Positions 37,681-47,095 of a DNA stretch of 64,000 bases are shown here, piece after piece. The notes under the pieces are model-generated. The model searched no databases, was not told where the DNA came from, and was given only the letters and a program-made list of their open reading frames with translations. The position numbers were made by a program, and so were the translations under genes. This stretch comes from Pycnococcus provasolii (Eukaryota > Chlorophyta > Pseudoscourfieldiophyceae > Pseudoscourfieldiales > Pycnococcaceae). The stretch lies in NCBI GenBank assembly GCA_938743325.2, contig OW568885.1, positions 248,001 through 312,000 on the forward strand, in the 5' to 3' direction. Every line of letters begins with the position of its first letter. Positions within the stretch are counted from its first letter, which is position 1.

Positions 37681-38430
37681 ATGGCGCCCGCTCCGTCGTC
37701 ACCGCATTCTCGTCGGATGATACACGTGTCTGCTGCCTCTAGTAGTGCTGTTCACTCTTCGACGCGTCTCTTCTTGGACTCCGCATGTCGTGACGCAATT
37801 CGTGCGTATTTGCCTGCAGGGACGTTCTACGGAGTCACGACCAATCCTCTCATCCTCGAAAGAGATCAGGGCAAGTGCACGCTCGAATACGTTTCAGAAC
37901 TACGCGACGAACTTGCCATGATGCCGTGCGAGGAATTGCAGGTGCAATCGTGGGGTGAAACGGCGAAGGATATGCACGAATGCGGCCTGCGTCTCGCGGA
38001 CCTTGCGACGGATGGAATACGCATCGTCGTCAAAGTCCCAGCCACGAGACAGGGATTCGAGGCGTGTCGGCTTCTTATCCACGACGGCGTTCCAGTCACC
38101 GTCACAGCTGTGTACAATCCGCAGCAGGTGCTCGCGGCGCTTGCTGTGGGCGCAGAGTACGCTGCACCTTATCTTGGACGCATGAACGACGCAGGCCGCG
38201 ATGGGTTCGGAAATATCGTTGACATGCAGTCTATCGTCGAGAGCAGCGACGGAGATACGCGCATTCTGGTGGCTTCGCTTCGGAGTGCGCGAGAACTCGC
38301 GTCGCTTGCGGCTGAGGGCTGCGACACGTTCACGTTCTCGCCTGCGGTGGCGGAGGAGCTCTTCACGGATCCGTTGACGATGACCGCCGCTGCAGACTTC
38401 GAGGCGGCTGCGAAACGGATCGGTGGGTGA
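37681..38430 (+). CDS. Transaldolase / fructose-6-phosphate aldolase-family enzyme
   Basis: A 249-residue TIM-barrel protein of the short transaldolase (TalC/FSA) type. Visible motifs are FLDSACRDAIRAYLPAG, the Schiff-base lysine in IVVKVPAT, VTVTAVYNPQQVLAAL, YAAPYLGRMNDAG and ILVASLRSARELASLAAEGC. The family transfers or cleaves dihydroxyacetone units in sugar-phosphate metabolism. The first 25 or so residues (Ser/Arg-rich) may be an organelle leader. The last 53 bp of the gene lie inside the left arm of the inverted duplication, and a copy of this tail sits at 42319-42371 on the minus strand. Confidence 0.85.
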   Translation: MAPAPSSPHSRRMIHVSAASSSAVHSSTRLFLDSACRDAIRAYLPAGTFYGVTTNPLILERDQGKCTLEYVSELRDELAMMPCEELQVQSWGETAKDMHECGLRLADLATDGIRIVVKVPATRQGFEACRLLIHDGVPVTVTAVYNPQQVLAALAVGAEYAAPYLGRMNDAGRDGFGNIVDMQSIVESSDGDTRILVASLRSARELASLAAEGCDTFTFSPAVAEELFTDPLTMTAAADFEAAAKRIGG

Positions 38431-39148
38431 TAACTTTATTTGTGTGCACTTATTGACTTGTAGCATTGTTTGTGACTTTGTGTTTTCTTCACACCACACG
38501 TGCCACGGCATAGCAAGCGAATAGATAGCCGATAGGATTATAATAAAAATGCTACATGATGCGTATGCTCAAGGTTGTCTACAGCACACGAGCCTCGTAT
38601 CGATCATTCTCGTTTTTCTTGCATCTTAAATACTCTCTCAAAATCTTTCAAAAATCTTTTCCTCCGTCCGTGTTTTGATATTTGAAAGTTTTTGATTTTA
38701 CATTTTCCGCTACAACGAGGGTGGTGGTGAGCCACTGAGCCTCGTATCGATCATGCAAAAAAAAATGACATCTGAAATTCTTCAGTAAGCATATTAGCTT
38801 GAGTCGACCGCCTTAGACCACTCGGCCATAGTGGCGTAAATTTGGAGAAAGTCAAGGGGCGCCTTGCGGCGCCCCTTGAGTTAGTTACCACCAATCGGGT
38901 TCGAACCGATGCCCTCGCGGAATCGAAGGATCACTAGATCACTGAACCGGTATCCCCATGTGACACTGGCGTAGAAATAAGCACCGGTCATCTTTACAAT
39001 GCTCACCCACAACTCTCTTACTCTCTACGTGCGTTTGCACGAACAAAGCCAATCACAAGCCACTTGTCGACAGACATGGCCGCAACTGTCTTCGAGCCGT
39101 CCACCTCCTCCTCGCACTTGCACACCACGCTCGTCGCCGCGTTCTCCT
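38378..39148. repeat. Left arm of 771-bp inverted duplication
   Basis: It pairs base for base with 41601-42371 in inverted orientation. The coordinate sum is constant at 80749 wherever checked, so there are no net indels, and no mismatch was seen in the stretches compared. It carries the transaldolase 3' tail, a permuted tRNA-Leu gene and the first 73 bp of a COMMD coding sequence. Confidence 0.95.
38798..38927 (-). tRNA. Circularly permuted tRNA-Leu(CAA), left copy
   Basis: Identical to the right copy at 41822-41951 but on the minus strand. The 3' half (38886-38927) is transcribed before the 5' half (38798-38835), with a 50-nt intervening hairpin. See the right copy for the cloverleaf. Confidence 0.85.
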
Positions 39149-39855
39149 TCACGCCGCGCGTCACTCGTCGTTCTGAGCGAGGGCGTTTAGTTCTCGCAGG
39201 TTCTGTTTTGGGGTTTTGATGGATTAGGGTTTATAGGTTTAGGGTTACTGTCTAGGGTTATGCTTTAGGACGTCCTTGACGCCACTCGTGCGGAACGACT
39301 GGCGTACATGCTTTAGGGTTTTCAGGTGAGTTTGGTTTCGGAGTTCCGCCACGTGGGTTTGTGACATGTGAAGGAGTGGCGGCTCCCTGGCTCCAGATTT
39401 GCCTACTGGTGGAGATATTGGGTTGGATTTGGATGAGATTTGATTGAAGGCCTTATCGCCACTTCTACGGTGGTGAAGAGGTGTCTCCTGAGGCCCATGG
39501 TCGGCCCAGAGGCGTCCTGTGGGCGAGCCACTAGATGGGCTCGTCCGATGAGTATCTTGTAATCGATCATTCTACTCTTTGTCTACCTTTCCGTAGTCAG
39601 AGGGGAGACCAAACTGATTCTCAGTGGTGGCCACTACCAGTGGTTCTTACTACTTCATATATACTTCCAGCGTAACTTTACTTAAGGCCTTTAAGGTCAA
39701 GTTCACGTCTGTAGAGAGTATAGGTTTCAGTCACGTTCCTTACCACCGACCAACCTCAAAAAGAAGTGCGCGTCGGCGGCGCGCAAGCTCGGCACGTCTC
39801 AAGCAAATGTGGAGAGTACCATCGAGTCGCTGTCATATCTTCTGAACACCGCGTC
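39076..39855 (+). pseudogene. Broken COMMD copy
   Basis: 39076-39148 equals the first 73 bp of the intact COMMD coding sequence. 39743-39855 equals an internal 113-bp piece (matching 41435-41547). Between them 594 bp of unrelated sequence replaces 53 bp, and nothing of the COMMD 3' half is present. This is a dead remnant of the inverted duplication. Confidence 0.85.
39149..39742. other. 594-bp insert in the broken COMMD copy
   Basis: It has no coding potential I can support. Its first 200 bp carry degenerate TTAGGG-like motifs (39215-39330). No terminal repeats or target duplication were found, so the origin is unknown. Confidence 0.5.
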
Positions 39856-40257
39856 GGGAGACCTTTCCATCCGGTTCTCTGACCTCTCTCTCTCTCTGTC
39901 TGTCTCTCTCTCTCTAGTAACTTTATAACTTACTTTCCTTACTTATTTCTTGTGCACGTCGCACAGTCTTAAGCACCTGTGGCGCGTCCTCTCGCGTCTT
40001 CCGCATACGTTCTTTACGCCTAAGTACTCTTAGACAACTCCTTAAGTTGGTCTATTACACGACCTTCATTGGCAATACAGAATACTGACCCCCCTAAAAC
40101 CCTAACCCTAACCTTAGCCCTAACCCTAGCCCTAACCCTAGCCCTAACCCTAACAGGTTCTCCTTGTTGTTGTGGCTGTCGTTTCGTCATCACTCGCAGC
40201 AACGTCACTGTCATTTTCATTGTCGTGCTCGAACTCACGTGCCAACCTTTACATAGG
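39856..40257. other. Intergenic, upstream of heme lyase
   Basis: It holds a CT-rich microsatellite at 39881-39915 and the telomere-like tract at 40093-40155. No gene is seen. Confidence 0.5.
40093..40155. repeat. Telomere-like CCCTAA/CCCTAG tract
   Basis: About ten CCCTAA, CCTTAG or CCCTAG units ending roughly 100 bp upstream of the heme-lyase ATG. Confidence 0.85.
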
Positions 40258-41049
40258 ATGACGTCAGCGCCTTCTTCTTCTTCTTCGTCGTCGAAGAATA
40301 ATAACAACGATACTAGTGTGCCTTGGTCTGTTCGAGCGTCTACGATATTTAAAAAGGCGGCGGCGTCTTCATCATCGCCTTCTTCATCTTCTCCGGATCA
40401 ACAACAAAATCAACAAAATAATAATGTCGTCATTTCGTCGTCGAACCGCATGCCGACAAACCTCGAGGCGACTTCTCAGGCGTCGGGCCTGTCGACGTCA
40501 AGGGTCACGTCGCACATACCCGTCTCGCCAGCCACACAAGATAACCTTCCGAAACACCAAGACACGAATACGCGATTTTGGCAGTACCCATCCGAGTCGA
40601 TGTTCTTTGCAGCCATGAGGAGAAAAGGGTGGGATCCCGACTCCGAAGACATGAAGAGCGTCGTCGCCATACACAACGCTGTCAACGAAAGGTGCTGGCA
40701 CGAAGTGTCGTGGTGGGAAGCACGCCACGAATCCACGTGCCCTTCAGGAGCAACGCTTAGGCGATTTCAAGGACGGCCGAAAGACTACAGCCCAAAGGCG
40801 AGACTGCTCAACCTGCTCGGATACAAACTGCCGTTCGACAGACACGACTGGTACGTCGACAGGTGCGGACGTGAGGTGAGGTACGTCATCGACTTCTACA
40901 ACGCCGCCGTCCCACCCGGAAGTCCCGCTCCTGCAGCCGTTTATCTCGACGTGCGACCTGCGCTCGACAGCGTGGAGGCTCTCGTCGACCGCGTCTCCGT
41001 GCAGCTCGGGTGGATGACGAGCATGCGCTGGATGGCGGGTAAGGAGTAA
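40258..41049 (+). CDS. HCCS: Cytochrome c-type heme lyase (holocytochrome c synthase)
   Basis: A 263-residue protein. The N terminus is Ser/Asn/Gln-rich. The conserved domain runs from FWQYPSESMFFAAMRRKGW through VVAIHNAVNE (the family's heme-ligand His lies in IHN), WWEARHESTCPSGATL, RFQGRPKDYSPKA and LPFDRHDWYVDRCGREVRYV to VYLDVRPALD. It attaches heme to apocytochrome c in the mitochondrial intermembrane space (maturation system III). The ATG at 40258 is chosen because upstream codons translate the telomere-like repeat. The gene lies wholly between the two arms of the inverted duplication. Confidence 0.92.
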   Translation: MTSAPSSSSSSSKNNNNDTSVPWSVRASTIFKKAAASSSSPSSSSPDQQQNQQNNNVVISSSNRMPTNLEATSQASGLSTSRVTSHIPVSPATQDNLPKHQDTNTRFWQYPSESMFFAAMRRKGWDPDSEDMKSVVAIHNAVNERCWHEVSWWEARHESTCPSGATLRRFQGRPKDYSPKARLLNLLGYKLPFDRHDWYVDRCGREVRYVIDFYNAAVPPGSPAPAAVYLDVRPALDSVEALVDRVSVQLGWMTSMRWMAGKE

Positions 41050-41076
41050 CTTTGTGGATATTGTACAATTCTTTAA

Positions 41077-41673
41077 TTACTGACGAAGGTTCATCGCCCT
41101 TACCACACGACGTGTTGTCGGCGCACGTGACAACCTCAGCGCACTTTCGATGGAGTCCGCCATCGCAAGCATGGTCGGTACGTCGCACTGCAACACCTCC
41201 TGAGAAAAGTCGTCAAGTTGAACGAGATAGGAAGGTTCGTGAGCCGAAGGCGAAGGACTCGCGCGTGACGCAACAGGAACGTCCAGGCGCCAGCGAACGA
41301 ACCGTCTCGGCTCTGGTATTGTCGTGCCTTTTGTGTGCTCCTCGAAAGCCTGCTTGATGGTCGACGCACACTCAGCACGACATCCCACTGATGCTAACAC
41401 CGCACCCAACTCGTCAGTTGAAATGGCGTGCTTAGACGCGGTGTTCAGAAGATATGACAGCGACTCGATGGTACTCTCCACATTTGCTTGAGACGTGCCG
41501 AGCTTGCGCGCCGCCGACGCGCACTTCTTTTTGAGGTTGGTCGGTGGCGTGAGCGCGAGCGCCGTGAAGGCGAGCGCGTCGTCCGCCGAGGTGATGAATG
41601 AGGAGAACGCGGCGACGAGCGTGGTGTGCAAGTGCGAGGAGGAGGTGGACGGCTCGAAGACAGTTGCGGCCAT
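41077..41673 (-). CDS. COMM domain-containing protein
   Basis: A 198-residue protein starting MAATVFEPSTSSS. The N-terminal helical HN-like region is followed by a C-terminal COMM domain: FVRWRLDVPVASR, then PSYLVQLDDFSQEVLQCDVP and MLAMADSIESAL. COMMD proteins form the Commander complex, which works with retriever/WASH in endosomal recycling. The particular paralogue cannot be assigned. Its first 73 bp and promoter lie in the right arm of the inverted duplication. It is convergent with the heme lyase (27-bp gap). Confidence 0.8.
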   Translation of the reverse strand: MAATVFEPSTSSSHLHTTLVAAFSSFITSADDALAFTALALTPPTNLKKKCASAARKLGTSQANVESTIESLSYLLNTASKHAISTDELGAVLASVGCRAECASTIKQAFEEHTKGTTIPEPRRFVRWRLDVPVASRASPSPSAHEPSYLVQLDDFSQEVLQCDVPTMLAMADSIESALRLSRAPTTRRVVRAMNLRQ

Positions 41674-41821
41674 GTCTGTCGACAAGTGGCTTGTGATTGG
41701 CTTTGTTCGTGCAAACGCACGTAGAGAGTAAGAGAGTTGTGGGTGAGCATTGTAAAGATGACCGGTGCTTATTTCTACGCCAGTGTCACATGGGGATACC
41801 GGTTCAGTGATCTAGTGATCC

Positions 41822-41951
41822 TTCGATTCCGCGAGGGCATCGGTTCGAACCCGATTGGTGGTAACTAACTCAAGGGGCGCCGCAAGGCGCCCCTTGACTT
41901 TCTCCAAATTTACGCCACTATGGCCGAGTGGTCTAAGGCGGTCGACTCAAG
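41822..41951 (+). tRNA. Circularly permuted tRNA-Leu(CAA), right copy
   Basis: The 3' half comes first, at 41822-41863: base 38, anticodon 3' stem TCGAT, class-II variable arm TCCGCGAGGGC, T arm ATCGG-TTCGAAC-CCGAT, acceptor 3' strand TGGTGGT and discriminator A. A 50-nt intervening segment follows, then the 5' half at 41914-41951: acceptor 5' strand GCCACTA, D arm GCC...GGC, anticodon 5' stem GTCGA and loop CTCAAG with anticodon CAA. Rejoined in normal order, all stems pair (7-bp acceptor with two G-U, 5-bp anticodon with one G-U). The variable arm and discriminator are those of tRNA-Leu. Flanks can pair (TTCAGT 41803 with ACTGAA 41963), and a nine-T Pol III terminator lies at 41984-41992. 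No ordinary linear tRNA can be folded from either half alone. Confidence 0.87.
41870..41897 (+). other. Hairpin in the intervening segment of the permuted tRNA
   Basis: A perfect 12-bp stem TCAAGGGGCGCC closed by a GCAA tetraloop lies between the tRNA 3' and 5' ends. It probably brings the acceptor ends together in the precursor. The left copy has it at 38852-38879. Confidence 0.85.
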
Positions 41952-42318
41952 CTAATATGCTTACTGAAGAATTTCAGATGTCATTTTTTTTTGCATGATC
42001 GATACGAGGCTCAGTGGCTCACCACCACCCTCGTTGTAGCGGAAAATGTAAAATCAAAAACTTTCAAATATCAAAACACGGACGGAGGAAAAGATTTTTG
42101 AAAGATTTTGAGAGAGTATTTAAGATGCAAGAAAAACGAGAATGATCGATACGAGGCTCGTGTGCTGTAGACAACCTTGAGCATACGCATCATGTAGCAT
42201 TTTTATTATAATCCTATCGGCTATCTATTCGCTTGCTATGCCGTGGCACGTGTGGTGTGAAGAAAACACAAAGTCACAAACAATGCTACAAGTCAATAAG
42301 TGCACACAAATAAAGTTA

Positions 42319-42371
42319 TCACCCACCGATCCGTTTCGCAGCCGCCTCGAAGTCTGCAGCGGCGGTCATCG
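42319..42371 (-). pseudogene. Transaldolase 3'-tail fragment
   Basis: The last 53 bp of the transaldolase coding sequence, including its stop, stranded at the outer end of the right arm. Confidence 0.85.
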
Positions 42372-43201
42372 GCCGACGGCCGGGAAGCCCGGGATATCAC
42401 AAGAAAAGAACGAAAGATTAGGGTTAGGGTTAGGGTTAGGGTTAGGGTTCAGGGAGGAGGAATCCTCGGGAAGGGAAGGGGAGGCAACCGTTGAGCAGTT
42501 GACCAAGGAAAACAATAGTGGGGAGGTATAGTGGGGCCCAAGGAGTTCTTCTTGGTTTTTAGGTCGTGTTCCTAGGTTACAAACCAACGGGTAACCAGCC
42601 ATTTGGTCGTGCTCCGAGGTTCTGAGAATCAGAGGTCCCTGCATGCAAAGCAGGCCTTTTTCTACCCTAGGAAGCCTACTACATACAACATACGTCCTCC
42701 TCTCCCTCCTCCCCCTCCCTCCCTCTCCGCCGTCGTCCTGGTTTGGTTTTTTTCCTCTCCGCCATTCGCACTTCACCACTTGTGCCTCCGTCAGTCATCG
42801 AACCCAACTGTGCGTGTTGTGTGTGTGTATTGTGCTTTGCCTCCATCTTGGTGCTTTGTGCTGTGCTGTGGTTTTTGTGTGTGCTCTGGTGCCTTGTGCT
42901 TTGTGCGCTTCCCTGTATCTTGTGCGCTTTCCTTGTCGTGGATTCGCTGTGAGCTGCGACTTCTACTTCCCTACGGCTACGTAGTCGCTCATTCGTTCGT
43001 TCGTTCCATTCGGCTCAGGGGTCAATCGACTGCGGCGAAACACGATAACGTGCACACTTCTTTCTTTTGACTCGTCTTTTGCACAACAGTACTCTTTCTT
43101 GAGCCCAAAAGAAGGAAACACGCCAAAAAAAAACTCACTCGTTCATATCCTTCGTCAACGCCGCAAGCCACGACCGTTGACCAGCCATTTGGTCAAACAT
43201 C
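42372..43201. other. Intergenic, upstream of ARM-BTB gene
   Basis: It starts at the duplication boundary, carries the TTAGGG tract, then Py-rich and GTG/TTGTG-rich sequence. No gene is supported. Confidence 0.5.
42418..42447. repeat. Telomere-like (TTAGGG)5 tract
   Basis: Five perfect units, 47 bp outside the right arm of the inverted duplication. Confidence 0.9.
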
Positions 43202-46200
43202 ATGAGGGCGACGACAAATCAGAATGACGCTGCACCCTCCTCGCTTGTACCCTCCTCGCTTGCACCCTCCTCGCTTGCACCATCCTCGCTTGCACCCCCC
43301 TCGCTTGCACCCTCCTCGCTTGTACCCTCCTCGCAACAACCACCACCATCGTCAGACAACAACAACAACAACAACAACAACTTCCAAAACATTGACCTCA
43401 TCTTTGACGACGACGACGAGCCCGCCGCCTCCTCCTCCGAGGACGACGAGGAGGAGAACTCCTCGGAGAACTACTCATCGGATTCTTCCGAATCTCAGCC
43501 GTCCGCTTCTCCACGTCGTGGGATGGGTCGTGGGACCCTTGGTTCCGATCTCCACTCTTCACCCTTCGGAGCAGCAGCAGCAGGCGCCGTCCCACCAGCA
43601 TCTCACGCACCAACATCTCTCCTCCACCACCAACCATCGCGTCCTCTGAAACGCAAGGCTTCCCCACTGGATGCCACCAACATCACCACCACCACCACCA
43701 CAATACCGCAGCAAATACAGCCATCCCTTCCCCCCCTGCAACCCATCCCACCCCTCTCATCCTCCCCCCATCACAAGTCCCTCGTGCAACAGCACGTCTC
43801 ACGCATCAGCGAAGCCTTGAATCATCGCCAGAGAATTCACTCTCCAGAAATCATCAGCATCCAGCAACAACAAAAATACTCGCAAGTTCTCTTGGCGGAA
43901 CTGCGTGCATCCGCGCGTGCTCTCGCAGAGATTGTCAAGGCGGATGATGCGATTGACAGTGCCGTTGCCGCGGGAGCCATCGAAGGGCTCGTGCCACTGC
44001 TTGCTCTCGGAGCAGGTGCGGAGGATGTCGAGCGTGAGGCGTGTTTTGCTCTCAGCTTGCTGGCAGTCAACAAGCAGGATCACCAAAAGCGTATCGTGAG
44101 TGCCGGTGCACTCACCGGGCTCGTGGCACTCCTCCAGAGATGTGCAGCCGCAGTCTGCGGGGATGACGACTCTTCACCGAACTCAGTTCCTATGGACTAC
44201 TACCCAGACCTAGACCCAGACGACTTGGACTCTCCAGGCTCCCCCTCCTCCGACTACGATAATACCACCACCGCCGCCGCCGCCACCAGAAGACGCTCCT
44301 CCAAATCTCGTTCAAAGCAATCTCGCTCTTCATCCCCACTCTTCTCTTTAGCCCGCCGCGCAGCTGACGCCGTGACGAATCTCGCGCACGAGAACACCGC
44401 CATCAAATCCCGTGTCAAGCATGACGGCGGCATCCCGCCGCTCGCCAAGCTGCTCACGTCGACAGACGCAAAGGTGCAGCGCGCAGCCGCCGCCGCGCTG
44501 CGAACGCTCGCCTTCAAGAATGACGAGAACAAGAACCAGATTGTTGAATGTGGAGCTCTGCCCACTCTCGTGCTGATGCTTCGCTCGGAAGATCCGGGCA
44601 TCCACTACGAGGCTGTGGGCGTCGTGGGAAATCTCGTGCACAGCTCGCACCACATCAAGAAGCGCGTTCTCGACGAGGGTGCCCTGCAGCCTGTCATCTC
44701 GCTGCTTTCCAGCGAGTGCACGGAGTCGCAGCGAGAAGCCGCGCTGCTGCTAGGGCAGTTTGCAGCCACGCAGGTGAACAACAATGCCGCCGCCGCAGAT
44801 GGCCCCAACACGAGCACTGCGGACTACAAGGCTCGCATTGGGCAGCGCGGCGCGGTGCGCCCGCTCATCAACATGCTCCAAGCGCACGACCATCAGCTTC
44901 GCGAGATGGCAGCCTTCGCACTCGGGCGCCTCGCGCAGAATGCGGACAACCAAGCTGGGATCGTGCACACGGGAGGGTTAGCCCCGCTGCTGAGCCTGCT
45001 CGCTTCCCCAAACGGCAGCCTGCAGCACAACGCGGCGTTTGCCCTGTACGGCCTGGCAGACAACAAGGACAACGTCGCGGACATCGTGCGCGAGGGTGGT
45101 GTCTGCGCACTCGCGGAGGGCGAGCTCGCACTGCAGGCGTCGAAAGACTGCGTGGAGAAGACGATGAAGAGGCTTCAGGAGAAGGTGGCGCAGGAGCCTT
45201 CCGTTCTCGAGCAGATTGTTCTGCTGCTTCGTTCTAACCGGAAGGATCGGCAGGCGCGAGCAGCCTCCGCGCTCGCCACCATAGCACCCGTCGAATCGCT
45301 CCCTCGCATCTTCACGTCGTGTGGTGCACTCGACATCCTCAGCGACGTGCTCCGGAAACCTGACGCGTCGTCCGCCGTCACGTTGGGCGAAGATGGCGTG
45401 ATCATTGGGCTGTCGTCGCCACCGCCACCGCCGCCGCCGCCCACGTCCGCCGTGATCACGCCACCGGCATCTACCGTCTTGACGACGACGAAAACAGTCT
45501 CGCATCATCACTTCCACCACTACCATCACCATCACCACCACCACCACCACCACCCGAGTCCCGGCGGCGCAGCAGCCGAAGCCGCAGCACCAGCACCAGG
45601 AGCAGGAGCAGGAGGTGATCCGCCTTCGGATCATCACACGCATCACAATATGCATTCCACAACCGCAGCAGCTGCCGCCGCGGTAGCTCTCACGCAGTCA
45701 GCAAATCCGCCAAATTCGGCAGGTCGGAACCAGCCAATGTCTGGACCACCCACGCCTGGGCAGAGTGCTGTCGTGATCGTGTCGAAGCTTACGGGAGACA
45801 GGCGCCACGATGCCGCGATGGCGATTATGAGGGTGGTAGAAAAGGCAAAGAGGTACATACTAGAGGCGCGGGAGAAGGAGACGGCGGCGGCATCTGCGAG
45901 GGAGCGGCGACAGTCTGCTGCCAATCAGCAGCAGACAGATCCAGACACGACAACAGATCCAGACAACACGACAACAGCATCCCCCACCGCTCCTGTGCCC
46001 GCATCAACGGCACCATCCAATAGCAATCATGTCGAGGCGGCGGATAACAACAACATCAACAACACCGTGGCTCCTCCAACCACCGCGGATCCCGCGAATG
46101 CCGCGGCGGCGGCGGCGGCGTTCGGAGCGTCCCCCCAGCAGCAGCAGCAGCAGACTCCACCTCCACCCCCTCCTTCTCAGCAGCAGCAGCCTCCCACAAG

Positions 46201-47095
46201 TCCAAGTCCAGCACACAACAACAACAACAACAACAGCAGCAGCAAGACTTCCGCGGTAGCCAATATGACAACCGAGCAGCTGGATGCGATTGACTTGCTA
46301 GACGCGTCCTCCACCTCAGATTCCAACCCTCAAGTGTACCTGAGCGAGGCACACGTCAACGACCAGACGTTCAGTGACGTGACATTTCTCGTCGAAGGCC
46401 GGCCATTCTACGCGCATCGTGTTGCTCTGTCCGCCTCCTCCTCGGCATTCAGCAGCATGTTCAAGAGCGGATTCCGCGAGAGTGATGGAAGATCCGGTGC
46501 GATTACCATTCCTAACATATCGTACGAGATTTTCGAGCTCATGATGCGCTGCGTGTACACGGGACGTGCGACGATCGCAGACGAGCATGCGCCGGCACTG
46601 CTCAAGGCGGCTGACCAGTATCTGCTAGAAGGCCTGAAGTTGCAGTGCGAGCGCGAGCTTGCGGAGAAGCTGAGCATGTCCTGCCTGTTTGACATGTACC
46701 AGCTCTCCATCTTGTACAACGCGCCGCTGCTGCAGCGCCGTGTTGCGCTCTTCAGCCTGCGTCACTTTGATGCGCTCGAGCAGCGGCTGCAGTCGTGCGC
46801 CACCGCAACGAAGGTGACGACGACGACCGTGCGCACGCGCGGGCCCACAGCCGAGGCACTCGTGGAGTCCGAGGTGGAGGCTGCCGCGACGGCGGACTTC
46901 GACGACGACGCCTCCGGACACAGCCTTGACGCCTCGGACGACGACAGCTCGCTGACGATGCTGCGCCACCACCCGAGCGTGTGCCACGCGCATCTCGCTC
47001 CCCTCGCCGCGTTTCTGTCCCGGATCGTTCCCGTCGCGTGTGAAGCGGCGCATGGGTACTTGAGGCTCCTGCGGTCGACGAGAATAGATGGCTAA
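43202..47095 (+). CDS. Armadillo-repeat BTB protein (ARIA/ABAP1-like)
   Basis: A 1297-residue protein. The N terminus is repetitive (PSSLA pentapeptides, Asn and acidic runs). Armadillo repeats span about 230-725 (RAAAAALRTLAFKNDENK, MAAFALGRLAQNADNQ, NAAFALYGLADNKDNV). A 300-residue low-complexity insert (His, Pro, Gln and Ala runs) follows. The C-terminal BTB domain is at about 1045-1165 (DVTFLVEGRPFYAHR, IPNISYEIFELMM) with a BACK-like tail. ARM-then-BTB with this BTB sequence is typical of plant ARIA/ABAP1, probable CUL3 E3 substrate adaptors. Those proteins are about 700 residues; the extra length is the N terminus and the insert. An acidic/Ser insert also interrupts the ARM region near 340-380. 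Confidence 0.88.
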   Translation: MRATTNQNDAAPSSLVPSSLAPSSLAPSSLAPPSLAPSSLVPSSQQPPPSSDNNNNNNNNFQNIDLIFDDDDEPAASSSEDDEEENSSENYSSDSSESQPSASPRRGMGRGTLGSDLHSSPFGAAAAGAVPPASHAPTSLLHHQPSRPLKRKASPLDATNITTTTTTIPQQIQPSLPPLQPIPPLSSSPHHKSLVQQHVSRISEALNHRQRIHSPEIISIQQQQKYSQVLLAELRASARALAEIVKADDAIDSAVAAGAIEGLVPLLALGAGAEDVEREACFALSLLAVNKQDHQKRIVSAGALTGLVALLQRCAAAVCGDDDSSPNSVPMDYYPDLDPDDLDSPGSPSSDYDNTTTAAAATRRRSSKSRSKQSRSSSPLFSLARRAADAVTNLAHENTAIKSRVKHDGGIPPLAKLLTSTDAKVQRAAAAALRTLAFKNDENKNQIVECGALPTLVLMLRSEDPGIHYEAVGVVGNLVHSSHHIKKRVLDEGALQPVISLLSSECTESQREAALLLGQFAATQVNNNAAAADGPNTSTADYKARIGQRGAVRPLINMLQAHDHQLREMAAFALGRLAQNADNQAGIVHTGGLAPLLSLLASPNGSLQHNAAFALYGLADNKDNVADIVREGGVCALAEGELALQASKDCVEKTMKRLQEKVAQEPSVLEQIVLLLRSNRKDRQARAASALATIAPVESLPRIFTSCGALDILSDVLRKPDASSAVTLGEDGVIIGLSSPPPPPPPPTSAVITPPASTVLTTTKTVSHHHFHHYHHHHHHHHHHPSPGGAAAEAAAPAPGAGAGGDPPSDHHTHHNMHSTTAAAAAAVALTQSANPPNSAGRNQPMSGPPTPGQSAVVIVSKLTGDRRHDAAMAIMRVVEKAKRYILEAREKETAAASARERRQSAANQQQTDPDTTTDPDNTTTASPTAPVPASTAPSNSNHVEAADNNNINNTVAPPTTADPANAAAAAAAFGASPQQQQQQTPPPPPPSQQQQPPTSPSPAHNNNNNNSSSKTSAVANMTTEQLDAIDLLDASSTSDSNPQVYLSEAHVNDQTFSDVTFLVEGRPFYAHRVALSASSSAFSSMFKSGFRESDGRSGAITIPNISYEIFELMMRCVYTGRATIADEHAPALLKAADQYLLEGLKLQCERELAEKLSMSCLFDMYQLSILYNAPLLQRRVALFSLRHFDALEQRLQSCATATKVTTTTVRTRGPTAEALVESEVEAAATADFDDDASGHSLDASDDDSSLTMLRHHPSVCHAHLAPLAAFLSRIVPVACEAAHGYLRLLRSTRIDG
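43239..43333. repeat. 15-bp minisatellite in the ARM-BTB gene
   Basis: About six units of CCCTCCTCGCTTGCA and variants, each encoding PSSLA or PSSLV. It is length-variable in principle and in frame. Confidence 0.85.

Larger units (their letters stand above)
41601..42371. repeat. Right arm of 771-bp inverted duplication
   Basis: The inverted counterpart of 38378-39148. It holds the 5' end of the intact COMMD gene, a permuted tRNA-Leu gene and a stray copy of the transaldolase 3' tail. The arms are separated by 2452 bp. Confidence 0.95.

Noticed and set aside
41914-41992. Ordinary linear tRNA-Leu or intron-containing tRNA starting at GCCACTA
   Set aside because: No anticodon 3' stem, T arm or acceptor 3' strand occurs downstream before the T run; these lie upstream, hence the permuted gene.
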